DNA of 46,109 nucleotides from a virus (IMGVR_UViG_3300005511_000015:1-46109), one strand, 5' to 3'; shown: positions 15,912 to 24,758, counted from the stretch's first letter. Made by a program: numbers and translations. The notes: a model not told the origin generated them from the sequence alone.

Positions 15912-15939
15912 AGGGAAAAGGCCCGCCCGAAGGCGAGCC
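15912..15939 (-). terminator. Intrinsic terminator with UUCG loop
   Basis: In minus-strand sense GGCTCGCC-TTCG-GGCGGGCC is followed by TTTTCCC. The 8-bp stem has one G-U pair and a stable UUCG tetraloop. It lies directly after the accessory head gene and would reduce transcription into the tail genes. Confidence 0.75.
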
Positions 15940-15944
15940 AATGA

Positions 15945-16352
15945 TTATCCACGAGCCACGACAGCGTAGTAGTAAAGGATACCGCCACCGGTAGCGCCGG
16001 AGCCGGTAATCGCCAGTCGGATTGAATCGCCCTCGTTGAAGGTGTTCGCGCCGGTAATGGTCGAGTTGGCGGTAACGCCGTTCGCGACCACGCCAGAGAC
16101 TGACGCCGCATCGAGATCGCCCGCAGCCGAACCGGACTGCGTGATAACGAACGAGCCGCCCGTTACTGCCGTGCCGGCGATGGTGGTCGTCACCGTTGCG
16201 TCGTTGGACACGGTAGCGGAGCCGATCATAGTCCCGACTTCGAGGATGCGCCCCTTGAACGGCGCGCGGAGCGTCAGAACCGCATTCGCGGCGCTGGCGA
16301 CCGTGCCGTCCAGGACCATCTCCTGAAGCGGATGAGAAATGGGAAGAGCCAT
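15945..16352 (-). CDS. Accessory head (decoration-type) protein
   Basis: 135 aa, Thr/Ala/Gly-rich and beta-type: VLTLRAPFKGRILEVGTMIG, then YYYAVVARG at the C-terminus. It follows the major capsid gene and is bracketed by two near-identical terminators, suggesting its dosage is set separately. Position and composition suggest a capsid decoration protein; the family is not certain. Confidence 0.6.
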   Translation of the reverse strand: MALPISHPLQEMVLDGTVASAANAVLTLRAPFKGRILEVGTMIGSATVSNDATVTTTIAGTAVTGGSFVITQSGSAAGDLDAASVSGVVANGVTANSTITGANTFNEGDSIRLAITGSGATGGGILYYYAVVARG

Positions 16353-16363
16353 TTAAAGCCTCC

Positions 16364-16392
16364 AAAAGAGAGGGGCGACCCGAAGGCCGCCC
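16364..16392 (-). terminator. Intrinsic terminator after the major capsid gene
   Basis: In minus-strand sense GGGCGGCC-TTCG-GGTCGCCC (8-bp stem with one G-U pair, UUCG loop) leads into CTCTCTTTT. It is built like the hairpin on the other side of the accessory head gene. The short U tract suggests partial termination. Confidence 0.7.
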
Positions 16393-16412
16393 ACTGAGTT
16401 GATGATGAAGGC

Positions 16413-17378
16413 TTACGAGCTGGTCAGGTCGAACACGCCGCCGCTGGCCTTCTCGTTCCTGGATTCCAGGGTGTACTGAGAGAGGACCGTGCGTGCGTCG
16501 GAGTCGCCCGTCTTCGCCAGATCGTAGGACAGGAAGTTACGGCCCGGCAGCGGGGCATAGGCCCACTTGTCCATCTGGAGCACGAGGACATCCTTGGTCC
16601 GCATGAACAGGTCGGGGATCGCCTTCAGGGTGCCGAAGTCGGACACGTAGACATCGACTGCGGCCGTGATCTTCTTGCCGGCGGCGTCCTGGGTCGGGGT
16701 GGACCGGCCCGTGAACATCGAGAACGCCTGCTTGTTGAACGAGCCCATCAGGATCGTGGTCGGACGACCACCCTGATCGTAGCACTTCTTGAGAACGTTC
16801 TTGAGCTGGTTTTCCGTGAACGCCCGCTGCGTCGCAGAGTCAACGCGAAGCGAAGTGCCATCCGCCGCGGTCGGGTCAGCGCCAGTGCCGCCGCCCTTGT
16901 CCGTGTTGGTCTTGATCCACGACAGAGCGTCAGCGAGCTTCGGCGCGGTCGAGGAGTTGCCCGTAACCTTGGCCTGGTTTGCACCGGTCAGGATGGCTTC
17001 GATATCGCGCTTCAGCTCCATGCCCTTGAGCATGACCTGATAGTCCATTTCCGAGCCGCGGCCGGCGTGGTCAACCGCCTGCTGGGTGCCGGTAACGCGC
17101 GGGGTCTTGCGCGAGATTTGGCAGATGTTGCCGAGACGAACGGTCGCCGTGGTGGCGTCCGCCGCGTAGCCGTCGTCACCTTCGAGCTGAGCGTTCGAGG
17201 TGGACGCAGCCGCCAGCGCCTGGGTCTGCCACTCATGATTGGTGGCCGATGCCTTGGAGCGCTCGATGCCCGAATAGAACGGGGTTTCAGTGGGGTCGAT
17301 GCGGCTGATTTCGTCCGAGAGGTCTTCCCGGTTGCCGATCGCGGAAAACGTAGTGAATGCAGAGGTAGCGAGAGTCAT
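16413..17378 (-). CDS. Major capsid protein (DUF5309, SU10-type)
   Basis: 321 aa with family features: FTTFSAIGNREDLSDEISRI and DPTETPFYSGIERSKA at the N-terminus, VSDFGTLKAIPDLFMR and VLVLQMDKWAYAPLPGRNFL in the C-terminal half. It has the HK97-like fold of the DUF5309/SU10 major head protein family and would be the main shell subunit. It follows the scaffold gene and precedes a terminator, the usual setting for a highly expressed head gene. Confidence 0.9.
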   Translation of the reverse strand: MTLATSAFTTFSAIGNREDLSDEISRIDPTETPFYSGIERSKASATNHEWQTQALAAASTSNAQLEGDDGYAADATTATVRLGNICQISRKTPRVTGTQQAVDHAGRGSEMDYQVMLKGMELKRDIEAILTGANQAKVTGNSSTAPKLADALSWIKTNTDKGGGTGADPTAADGTSLRVDSATQRAFTENQLKNVLKKCYDQGGRPTTILMGSFNKQAFSMFTGRSTPTQDAAGKKITAAVDVYVSDFGTLKAIPDLFMRTKDVLVLQMDKWAYAPLPGRNFLSYDLAKTGDSDARTVLSQYTLESRNEKASGGVFDLTSS

Positions 17379-17390
17379 AGTCTAGCCTTT

Positions 17391-18482
17391 CTATCGGCCG
17401 GCTCTCCTGAGTCTCAGGAGTTGAGCGCCTATCTCGGCGGCTTTGTTGCCGGACGCGTTTTCAAGTTGTTTCTGGAGGGCTTGGATTTGCTGCGCTGAAC
17501 CGTTGTTGACGGTCCTTGCAGCGCCTGGTCGCTGAACCGGAGGAATGGGCTTGGTGGCGACAGCCTTGGGAGCCTTCTGGATGTCTCGGTACTTCAGACC
17601 GTCCGCAATGAGCTTCTGAATGCCGGCGTTGGACAGGATTTCATGTCCAGTATCGTCAGCGATCCATCGGGAGAGCGTCTCGTTCTTAAGTCCCAGATCG
17701 TCCGTGAGCATCGCAACGGCGCGGGCGCGTAAGTCATTGGCCTTCTGCGGGTCCGCCATTTCAGGGACCAGATCGATCAACAACTTGTTCTGCTCGGCTT
17801 CGTAAGCATTCCGCTTATCCTGCCGTTCCTGCGTCTTGCGTACTTCAGAGGCGTGAGATTCCGCTTGAGCTGCCTGCAATTCCATCTGGCGAACCTGCCA
17901 AGCCTGGAACCTGAAAGGATCTTCGGCCTGCAGCTTCCGCACATCAGCAACCGACTGGATGTCTCCAAATTCGGCCTGAAGCGCGTCCTGGATGACCTTG
18001 ACGGCACCCGAAAGCTTGGTCTCGTACTGTTGCCTTGCCTGTTCCGCCGCCTGCTCCTTGGCCTGTGCGGCCTTGAGCTTTTCAGCGACATCATTCTGAC
18101 CTCGGCGAAATTCGCGCTCCCGTTCCTGTTCGCGAGTGTGCAGATATTCCTGCGTCTCACGAGGCAAGGATTGAAAACGTTCCTTCTCTGCCTGCGTCCA
18201 AGACCTCGGCGGATCGATGGGCGGCAGTTCTTCTGCCGGTTCGACCTCCGTGGTTACTTCAGCGGGGTCCGTTTCCGGGTCGCTGTTGGCTTGCGCCAAT
18301 TCGGGCTCGACCGGATCAGCCTTGGGCTGCTCAACGGGAGCTTGTACCTGTCGTCGTCGCTGGCCTAGAAGCCGCGCCGCTTCTGAAACTGTAAGTTCTG
18401 ATGTGGTGGGCTCGGGCGCCGGGACGCTAGCGACAGGCACAGGTGCGCTGTCACTCGCGGGGGCGAGTGCTTCGTCAGACAT
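17391..18482 (-). CDS. Scaffolding protein
   Basis: 363 aa from the ATG at 18482, chosen because AAAGGAA precedes it at good spacing. The protein is acidic and Pro-rich at the N-terminus (residues 1-105), then strongly helical with a long coiled coil (QEREREFRRGQNDVAEKLKA to about residue 235). It has a basic C-terminal tail (LLRLRRAGR) that could bind capsid. Composition and position immediately before the capsid gene are typical of scaffolds. Confidence 0.8.
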   Translation of the reverse strand: MSDEALAPASDSAPVPVASVPAPEPTTSELTVSEAARLLGQRRRQVQAPVEQPKADPVEPELAQANSDPETDPAEVTTEVEPAEELPPIDPPRSWTQAEKERFQSLPRETQEYLHTREQEREREFRRGQNDVAEKLKAAQAKEQAAEQARQQYETKLSGAVKVIQDALQAEFGDIQSVADVRKLQAEDPFRFQAWQVRQMELQAAQAESHASEVRKTQERQDKRNAYEAEQNKLLIDLVPEMADPQKANDLRARAVAMLTDDLGLKNETLSRWIADDTGHEILSNAGIQKLIADGLKYRDIQKAPKAVATKPIPPVQRPGAARTVNNGSAQQIQALQKQLENASGNKAAEIGAQLLRLRRAGR

Positions 18483-18511
18483 AAAGTTCCTTTGTGCTAG
18501 GTGAGCCTGAA

Positions 18512-18528
18512 GCGCCGACAACCGGCGC
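18512..18528 (-). other. Stem-loop upstream of the scaffold gene
   Basis: GCGCCG-5 nt-CGGCGC forms a perfect 6-bp stem about 30 bases before the scaffold start. It has no U tract, so it is not a classical terminator. It may protect or regulate the scaffold-capsid mRNA. Confidence 0.4.
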
Positions 18529-18627
18529 GCGGCTCGATCTCTTCAGACCTCGTAAGGCCGTGAAGCTTCAGCGCCGTGCTGATTTGGTGATTAACGTCGA
18601 AATTGAACTGCGGCGGGAGCAGCAGAG

Positions 18628-18918
18628 TTATACCTGGGACCAGTCGGGCTTTGGCCGGTTCAGCATCTCGTCCAGTTGCTTCTTCGCCAGATTGCCGCCG
18701 GTCATGACGATCTGAAGGTGATCCTTCAGCAAGCCGAGGTTTTTTAACTGAGCCCATATGTGCTCTCGCGCTGCAGCGTCCCGAACCGGCGTATTTTTCC
18801 AAAGCGCGATATAGTCCGCCTCGATGGTCGCCAGTGCCGCGTTGAAGACTTCGCTCTCGAGGATGTCCCGCGCTCGGTCGGCGCGGACCGACTGTTCAAG
18901 CAGCTTGTCGGCGTTCAC
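18628..18918 (-). CDS. Small conserved head-region protein
   Basis: 96 aa, helical. It contains the pattern ESEVFNAALATIEADYIALW then TPVRDAAAREHIW, which recurs in a family of short phage proteins between portal and scaffold genes. Function is unknown. Its start lies 23 bases inside the glycosyltransferase gene. The next 130 bases downstream carry no convincing gene. Confidence 0.7.
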   Translation of the reverse strand: MNADKLLEQSVRADRARDILESEVFNAALATIEADYIALWKNTPVRDAAAREHIWAQLKNLGLLKDHLQIVMTGGNLAKKQLDEMLNRPKPDWSQV

Positions 18919-20227
18919 TGAGCATGTCCTTTAGGTATTGTCTGACGGTCGCGATGCATGGCGCCCAGTCATCCTGCTTTTTCTGCCGGATGACCGTCAT
19001 CGAGTCGTACCAGATCGTCTTCCGGCTGTTCCGGTCCCAGCGCCAATCCGAGGCATTTGTAATGAGAATGAAGACTGGCTTCCCGAGCGCGCCGGCAAGA
19101 TGCGCAACTGCGGTATCCACAGTCACAACTACGTCCAAAGCCTGGATCAATCTCGCGGTATCGCGCCATGTGCTCGCGAGAGGTTCGAGATTGGCAACGA
19201 ATCCGTCAAAGCCGAGATTTGTGACTTCGAGACTGGCTGGTCCGGCCTGTAGTGAATAGAATGCCGCGCCAGGTATGTCGAAGAGGGGGCAAAATTCCGA
19301 GAACGCCATGGAGCGATGAACGTCTTGCCCGTATGCTGGATTTCCTCGCCAAACCAGACCGACATTCAACCTGCCCCGTCGCGGTATGTTAGCAGGCTCT
19401 GCGGAAAAATACCTTTTCCCGTCCACTCCGTGAATTTCACACCCAACCCGCCATGGCAGTGACATTGAGCCAATGACAAAGTCGCTTTCGAATGGTCCCC
19501 CGAGAGGTACAATCCCATCAACTGCGATGTTGTCAGACACGAGTTCAAGCAGGTTCTGAACTGGGCCGCATAAGAGGACACTGGCCGGCCCAAGCTCTCG
19601 CAGTTTCGGTATATATCGACAGAACTGGATGAAATCGCCCGAGCCCTCTTCGTGGTAGACAACGATCGTTTTGCCCGTCAGGTCTTCACCCTGCCAATGC
19701 ACGACATCCGCCGGCAGCTTGGCTTGTGTGATCAGGTGGCCGCCGCTCTCGTGCAACTTCCAGACGGCCGCTTCCCGACGCGCCTCGAATTCCCTGAGCC
19801 CCTCGTTGAGCTTTCCCTGCGCCAGGATCGCGAGCGCCCTGTCCTTCAGGATGTTCGGGTTGGGCTCGATCTCATAGGAGCGCAAATAGTATTCTGCGGC
19901 CTTCTCGTTCTCACCCATGCCACGGTAGGCTACACCCACATGATGCAGCACCTTAGCCCGCCAATCCTGCGGCGCGATGGTCAGGCAGCGCAGGTAGATA
20001 TCCTTGGCCTGCTTGAACTCACCCGCCCTTTGAAGCGCCGATCCATAATTGAACATCGCCGATATTTCGTCCGGCGCCAGCTCATAGGCCCGCTTGGCAA
20101 GCGGCAGGAAGTGTCTCGCGCCGTCCTTTTTTTCGGAGATCAGTGCAAACTGGTCTACTAAGGCAATCGGATCGTCGGGATTGCGGATCAGCTTGTTAGC
20201 TGTTGCGCGGTATTTCTCGACGTTCAC
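18896..20227 (-). CDS. TPR-glycosyltransferase (GT-B, heptosyltransferase/GT9-like)
   Basis: 443 aa. Residues 35-150 are tetratricopeptide repeats (AKRAYELAPDEISAMFNYGS, HHVGVAYRGMGENEKAAEYY). Residues 165-440 form a GT-B transferase: LTGKTIVVYHEEGSGDFIQF, NVGLVWRGNPAYGQDVHRSM, and VVTVDTAVAHLAGALGKPVF with the conserved DTAVAHLAGALGKP motif. It would transfer a sugar to a protein or glycan. It overlaps the FkbM gene by 4 bases and is cotranscribed with portal and scaffold. That context suggests virion glycosylation, though host-surface modification remains possible. Confidence 0.8.
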   Translation of the reverse strand: MNVEKYRATANKLIRNPDDPIALVDQFALISEKKDGARHFLPLAKRAYELAPDEISAMFNYGSALQRAGEFKQAKDIYLRCLTIAPQDWRAKVLHHVGVAYRGMGENEKAAEYYLRSYEIEPNPNILKDRALAILAQGKLNEGLREFEARREAAVWKLHESGGHLITQAKLPADVVHWQGEDLTGKTIVVYHEEGSGDFIQFCRYIPKLRELGPASVLLCGPVQNLLELVSDNIAVDGIVPLGGPFESDFVIGSMSLPWRVGCEIHGVDGKRYFSAEPANIPRRGRLNVGLVWRGNPAYGQDVHRSMAFSEFCPLFDIPGAAFYSLQAGPASLEVTNLGFDGFVANLEPLASTWRDTARLIQALDVVVTVDTAVAHLAGALGKPVFILITNASDWRWDRNSRKTIWYDSMTVIRQKKQDDWAPCIATVRQYLKDMLSERRQAA

Positions 20228-21015
20228 GCCGCCTCCTTGACGGTCTTGACGTTCTCCAGCGTCTTGTCGGTCTTGTGGATGGCCAGGATGTTCATCCCGT
20301 TGTTGAGCACCACATAACCTTCATTCCGCAGCGCGGCCGATATCGCGTCCCTGTCTGATTTTATCGTCTCCACGAACAGGATGGGCTTGCAACGCTCGAT
20401 GGTCTCCCGCGCGCCGTCCAGCGCCTCGGCTTCCATCCCCTCGAGGTCCAGCTTCATCAAATCCATGCGTTCAAGGCCCAGACCATCAATCATGATCTGT
20501 TTCACAGTCGAGGTCGGCTTAGCGTAATCGATCGGCTGACCGATGAACTCGGTTCCGACACGCGGCTTTAATTCGAAAGACCCGAAACTGCCCTGTTGGG
20601 TGTAGTCAGGTTCGGGTATGGACAGTTCGCCCGGTACGTCCGCGAGCGCTGCCCATAAGGCTCGTGCATTAGAGCAATTCTGAAGGGCCAGATTACCTGC
20701 CAATGCGTAGAAAACTCTCTCCTGCGCCTCTACTGCGAGGACAGAGCCCCACCCACGCATAAGGCGAGCCCATTCAACAGAATGCACGCCAATATTGGCG
20801 CCACCATCGAGAGCAACAACGCCGTCGCCGAAGTGATTTCGCCGGCACATAAGCAGGTCTTTGAGGCTTTGCACGTCGCGTGGATCATAGCAGCCGTTCT
20901 CCATGATCTGGGCGCCGACGCCGTAGAAATCGCCAGTGTGCGTATGGTTATAGTCGAAACGATTGACGATTAACGGGCCGTGGTCGGAAGAAGCTAGGAC
21001 AAAGGCTGTCGTCAC
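20224..21015 (-). CDS. FkbM-family methyltransferase
   Basis: 263 aa. VVALDGGANIGVHSVEWARL (around residue 67) is the SAM-binding motif of FkbM methyltransferases. MDLMKLDLEGMEAEALDGA is the second family signature. Members methylate sugar hydroxyls, often on surface polysaccharides. It overlaps the portal gene (4 bases) and the TPR-glycosyltransferase (4 bases), so the two enzymes probably act on the same glycan. Confidence 0.85.
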   Translation of the reverse strand: MTTAFVLASSDHGPLIVNRFDYNHTHTGDFYGVGAQIMENGCYDPRDVQSLKDLLMCRRNHFGDGVVALDGGANIGVHSVEWARLMRGWGSVLAVEAQERVFYALAGNLALQNCSNARALWAALADVPGELSIPEPDYTQQGSFGSFELKPRVGTEFIGQPIDYAKPTSTVKQIMIDGLGLERMDLMKLDLEGMEAEALDGARETIERCKPILFVETIKSDRDAISAALRNEGYVVLNNGMNILAIHKTDKTLENVKTVKEAA

Positions 21016-22748
21016 TTACCACCCTTGGGCTTCGGAGCGCTCTTCATCTGCTCCATCTTCTGATCATGCGCCTCGGCACCCTGCGCAACCTTGAATACGC
21101 CAGCTTCCATCTGCTGGCGGTGCTGCTCTGCGCTCTGCGCCATCTGCTGCTGATGTTCCCGCTCCTTGCGGGCCTCTTCGCGCTCGGCAATTCGCTCCTG
21201 TAACTGGAACTCAAGAATGGCCAGTTCGCGCTTCAGCTCGAATTCCCGCTCAGACTGGATCATCTCAGCCTGCGTCTTGCGATCCTGTGTCGCAATATCG
21301 GCCTGCGCCTGTGTGGCCTCGATCTGGGCCTTACGCTCATCCGCCTGCTGGTCAAGCTGGGCCTGAACACCAAGCTTCTGCTGATCGCTCTGCGCCTTTA
21401 GCTGTGCAACCTGGACGGACTCAGGAGTTGGCGGCGGTGGCGGCGGATATTTTGGTGACCCGTCCGGGTTCTTCTCGCTGGGATCATTGAAGAACTTGTT
21501 CGCGTTCTTGTGGCCCATGATCCGGGCGATTTCGGAGCCGGTATTGTATAGCTCCTGATCGCCAACCAGATTGGTCTTGCCGCCGGCAATCATTTCCTTC
21601 TGGACGTTGGCCAGCGCCATGATCTGCGCAAACTGCTCGCCCTTGCCGCCGTTCCCCAAGCCGACGTTGATCGTCATGTCGTTGCGGGTTTTCCAGTTCC
21701 GCGGATCAACCTCAACCCATTTGTTCCGCAGCCGAACCGTCTGTTGTTCCTGACCGTGCGAGCGGATGGTGTGGTGCAGCAGCGAGAAGATATCGCGCAC
21801 GCCCTCGGCCATGATGCGCGCAATCAGCTTCATGCGGGCTTGGGACGCGCTGAACACCTGCGCCACAGCCGTCGCTGACTGGTTCTGCAGGGCATTGGCA
21901 TCGACGCCCTGCCCCTGCCGGCTGACGCCAGTCCGCATTTCCAACAGCGAATCCATGTACCCCATGGCCGCGAAGGAGGCTTCCGAGGTGTCCGGCACAA
22001 CTTGGTAGTTCAGGCCGCCAGGCTGCTTCGTGCGGATGATCCTGCCCGGCCGCTTTGGCCCCAACAGGTCGTCAATCGTGCTGGCGCCCACATGGCTTTC
22101 GGCAATCTCGACATCCGCCCCGCTGGACAGGTATTTGCTGTCCAAGCCGCTCCGCAGCAGCGAAGTCTTGATCTTCTGAATATCTACAACGAGGTCCGCG
22201 ATCGACCGGCCGAAGAAGCGATGGGTAATCGGGACCGGCGTCGTGCAGGCGAATGGAATGACATCGATCGGCTCGATGCATACCTTGCCGTCCTTCTTCA
22301 GGATCTCGCCCTGATCGCCACCCGTAATGACCATGTAAAGACAGGCACGGCCCTTACCTTCGTAGTCCATCCTAACGTAGTGCTCGGTAATCTTGACCAG
22401 GCGGGCAGCGGCGTTGATGTTGCCGGCGCCGGTATGCTCCTGAACCGAATCCCGACTGATCGTCTCGTTGTCGCTGGTGCCGGTATAGTCGTTCAGCGCC
22501 CTAATTTGTTCTGCGTCGAAACCCTCGTCAATGAGCTGGGTTTCGGTCTTGGTGACGACCTCATGGTAGCAGTAATTGCAGGTCTTGATGTCACGAGCGT
22601 TGCGCTCGATCCCGAACTCTTCCGGGGGAACGCCTAGCACCTTGGCCGATGCCAGCTTGCGCGTGGTGACAATCGTGATGTCGTGCGTGATCGGCTCTGG
22701 CGGCGGCTTGGGCATAGCCGCCAGTTGTTCAGCCGGGGTCATGTCCAT
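21012..22748 (-). CDS. Portal protein, C-terminal major part
   Basis: 578 aa of P22-like portal sequence. VPPEEFGIERNARDIKTCNY starts the wing region, VDIQKIKTSLLRSGLDSKYL and MRTGVSRQGQGVDANALQNQ are core motifs, and the last 150 residues are a Gln/Glu/Lys-rich coiled-coil tail. Family members are single chains; here the first about 190 residues are a separate ORF that ends TGATG into this ATG. Upstream of this ATG the frame reads R-L-L with no stop in view. Confidence 0.85.
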   Translation of the reverse strand: MDMTPAEQLAAMPKPPPEPITHDITIVTTRKLASAKVLGVPPEEFGIERNARDIKTCNYCYHEVVTKTETQLIDEGFDAEQIRALNDYTGTSDNETISRDSVQEHTGAGNINAAARLVKITEHYVRMDYEGKGRACLYMVITGGDQGEILKKDGKVCIEPIDVIPFACTTPVPITHRFFGRSIADLVVDIQKIKTSLLRSGLDSKYLSSGADVEIAESHVGASTIDDLLGPKRPGRIIRTKQPGGLNYQVVPDTSEASFAAMGYMDSLLEMRTGVSRQGQGVDANALQNQSATAVAQVFSASQARMKLIARIMAEGVRDIFSLLHHTIRSHGQEQQTVRLRNKWVEVDPRNWKTRNDMTINVGLGNGGKGEQFAQIMALANVQKEMIAGGKTNLVGDQELYNTGSEIARIMGHKNANKFFNDPSEKNPDGSPKYPPPPPPTPESVQVAQLKAQSDQQKLGVQAQLDQQADERKAQIEATQAQADIATQDRKTQAEMIQSEREFELKRELAILEFQLQERIAEREEARKEREHQQQMAQSAEQHRQQMEAGVFKVAQGAEAHDQKMEQMKSAPKPKGGK

Positions 22749-23320
22749 CAGTAGGCGGCCTCTTCGGCGGGCTCTTCAGCCTCTTCGCCGTTCTGCGTGT
22801 GCTCGACGATCTTCATGGCCCCGTCAGACATCTCGACCGCCTGCAGCATCGCCATGTACTGAACGTCGGTCAGGCCGTAATACGTCTCCCGCTCCTCCTG
22901 GTCGCTCTCTTCCCACCACACCTTGACGATGCCGACCTTTTGCAGAAGCGCGTCCTTCACGAACGAATAAAGCGTCATGAAGCCGGGGTTTTGCTGCATG
23001 AACACGTGGTTCACGTAGTCGGTCTCTTGCTGTGCAGCCTCTTCGTCCTCAGGTCCGACCGGGTCAAACCGCACAACCTCATCAGAGCCCGCAAAGATGT
23101 CCATCAGCGAGGGCATCAGGCCTTCAATGGTATCCGCCACGTCAGACGAAACAGCGCTCGAGCGGCCATCCTGAGCCGGCAGATCGGTCATCCGACCGAG
23201 GTAGTAATCCATGGCTTTTTCGCGCTCGGCAGACAGCTCAGCGGCATTGTTCGCCGACAGCGCCGCAGCCTTCTGCCCCTGAAGAAGGGCCTTGAGCGAG
23301 ATCGTGTCCATCTTGGGCAT
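22748..23320 (-). CDS. Portal protein, N-terminal part (separate ORF)
   Basis: 190 aa from the ATG at 23320, which overlaps the previous stop as TAATG. It has the portal N-terminus: DYYLGRMTDLPAQDGRSSAV, SDVADTIEGLMPSLMDIFAG, VNHVFMQQNPGFMTLYSFVK and KVGIVKVWWEESDQEERETY. It ends in an acidic linker (EEAEEPAEEAAY) exactly where intact portals carry a variable loop. Either the portal is made of two chains or a frameshift joins them. Confidence 0.85.
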   Translation of the reverse strand: MPKMDTISLKALLQGQKAAALSANNAAELSAEREKAMDYYLGRMTDLPAQDGRSSAVSSDVADTIEGLMPSLMDIFAGSDEVVRFDPVGPEDEEAAQQETDYVNHVFMQQNPGFMTLYSFVKDALLQKVGIVKVWWEESDQEERETYYGLTDVQYMAMLQAVEMSDGAMKIVEHTQNGEEAEEPAEEAAY

Positions 23321-23460
23321 TAGAGGCCCAGCGTCTCTAGCCGCCACTCGCGGCCCGGCATCAATGCCGCGCTATGCATGATCAGGATGCCCAAGCTGAT
23401 GACATAGGGTAAAATAATCGGGTATGGCAGGTCATTCTTCTCCGCGAGGTATACGTACAT
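23320..23460 (-). CDS. 46-residue single-span membrane protein
   Basis: Starts MYVYLAEKNDLPYPIILPYV and continues as one hydrophobic segment (residues 14-34), then MPGREWRLETLGL. It fits exactly between terminase and portal, overlapping the terminase stop (TGATG) and the portal start (TAATG). This strongly suggests a real translated gene. Function is unknown. Confidence 0.7.
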   Translation of the reverse strand: MYVYLAEKNDLPYPIILPYVISLGILIMHSAALMPGREWRLETLGL

Positions 23461-24758
23461 CAGGCGACGCCTGCGTTAGCGTAGATCAGCGGCCGGTTGA
23501 ACTTCGCATAGCCGGACGGCTCGACATAGCAGCAGGCCATCATGCCCAACGAATCCGCCGCATGGCTCGCCCAATTGTGCAAAGGCCCAAGTCCAACATT
23601 GCGTTCTTCGTCTCGCTTTTCCTGATAGTGAACGATGGCGTTGCGCCCGGCTTCCGTGGTCGCCTCGTTCCACCAAATCTTGTCACCATGCCTGCGCAGG
23701 GCCTCAACGCGGATCATTGCCGCGCCCTTGCCTTGATTCTGCACTGAAGGTTCGACCTGGAACCCGGCATCCCGCCAATGGTCCTCGTATCGCTTGCCTG
23801 TGATCTTGTCGTGATGCGCGCCATCGTGCGGCAGATAATTGATGGCCTTCTCGTAGCCACGCTCACGCATCCAATTGACGTGGTAGGCAAGCACCTGGCC
23901 AACGCTCTCGTAATAGTCGAGAACCCTGATCTCCTGCTGCACCCACTGGACAATCCAGATGGTGTAAGCGTCGGCCAGTCCACCTGAACCGCCGATGTCG
24001 TGGAACGCTCGCAGTGGCAATAACGGATCCGCAGATACCCGGCCAATCCTGCCCTGCGCTCGAGCCTTGGCCATCATCTGGGCAAAGTAGGCGCCGACAA
24101 TGGCGGCGTCGAACGAACACTCGAACTCGCGCTCGTATTGGTCTTGTGTCAGGCCCGACTTGAGACTTTCCAGCTCCTCGGGCTTGATGATCCCGGTTTC
24201 GCTGGCCTTGAGCGTGAGGCGGAAGAAGTCTGATGCGGGCGTTCCATCTTCGGCGAGGTCGATTTTGTAGAACCAATCTCGACCGGCTGGAGTACCAATG
24301 AACGTTCCCCATCCGCTATAATCTGAAAGCGTAGGTCTGATAACCTCAGGCCACGCTCTCGGGTCCATTTGTGCAGGCTCGTCGATAGTGACGCCATCAT
24401 GGTAGAGCCCGCGCATTCGATCGTAATTGTCGGCCCCGTAGAGCCGGATTCGAGCGCTATTAGGATATTCAACCCAAAGCTCCGATTCCGATGTCTTAAT
24501 GCCCGGTATGGGCGCGCTGTAGTGCTTCAGGTAAGACCAGGCTATGTCCTTGGCCTGCGTGTAGGTCGGGGCAACATAGGCATACCTGGGAGGCGGATAT
24601 TGCCTCGGGTTGCTCAGCGCCGCCTTGATCTTGTCGTTGATGCAGCCGACTGTTTTACCAAAGCGCCGATGGGCTACGATCTTGGCAAAGCGCTCGGTGC
24701 GCTCGTGGTAGGGTATGAACTGCGGCCGCGGGCAATAGGGTATTACGACTTCAGCCAC
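23460..24758 (-). CDS. terL: Terminase large subunit
   Basis: The DNA-packaging motor ATPase and nuclease, 432 aa from a GTG start. IVAHRRFGKT (residues 28-36) is the Walker A region and GVTIDEPAQM (Asp126, Glu127) Walker B. FIGTPAGRDWFYK is the motif III/coupling region. RAFHDIGGSGGLADAY and NWASHAADSLGM carry acidic residues of the RNase H-like nuclease domain. It overlaps the small subunit by 16 bases and leads into the portal genes. Confidence 0.93.
   Translation of the reverse strand: MAEVVIPYCPRPQFIPYHERTERFAKIVAHRRFGKTVGCINDKIKAALSNPRQYPPPRYAYVAPTYTQAKDIAWSYLKHYSAPIPGIKTSESELWVEYPNSARIRLYGADNYDRMRGLYHDGVTIDEPAQMDPRAWPEVIRPTLSDYSGWGTFIGTPAGRDWFYKIDLAEDGTPASDFFRLTLKASETGIIKPEELESLKSGLTQDQYEREFECSFDAAIVGAYFAQMMAKARAQGRIGRVSADPLLPLRAFHDIGGSGGLADAYTIWIVQWVQQEIRVLDYYESVGQVLAYHVNWMRERGYEKAINYLPHDGAHHDKITGKRYEDHWRDAGFQVEPSVQNQGKGAAMIRVEALRRHGDKIWWNEATTEAGRNAIVHYQEKRDEERNVGLGPLHNWASHAADSLGMMACCYVEPSGYAKFNRPLIYANAGVA

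Noticed and set aside
18497-18627. Minus-strand open frame (LLLPPQFNFDVNHQISTALK) between the scaffold gene and the 96-aa gene
   Set aside because: The text looks protein-like but there is no usable ATG, GTG or TTG start; it may be a remnant.
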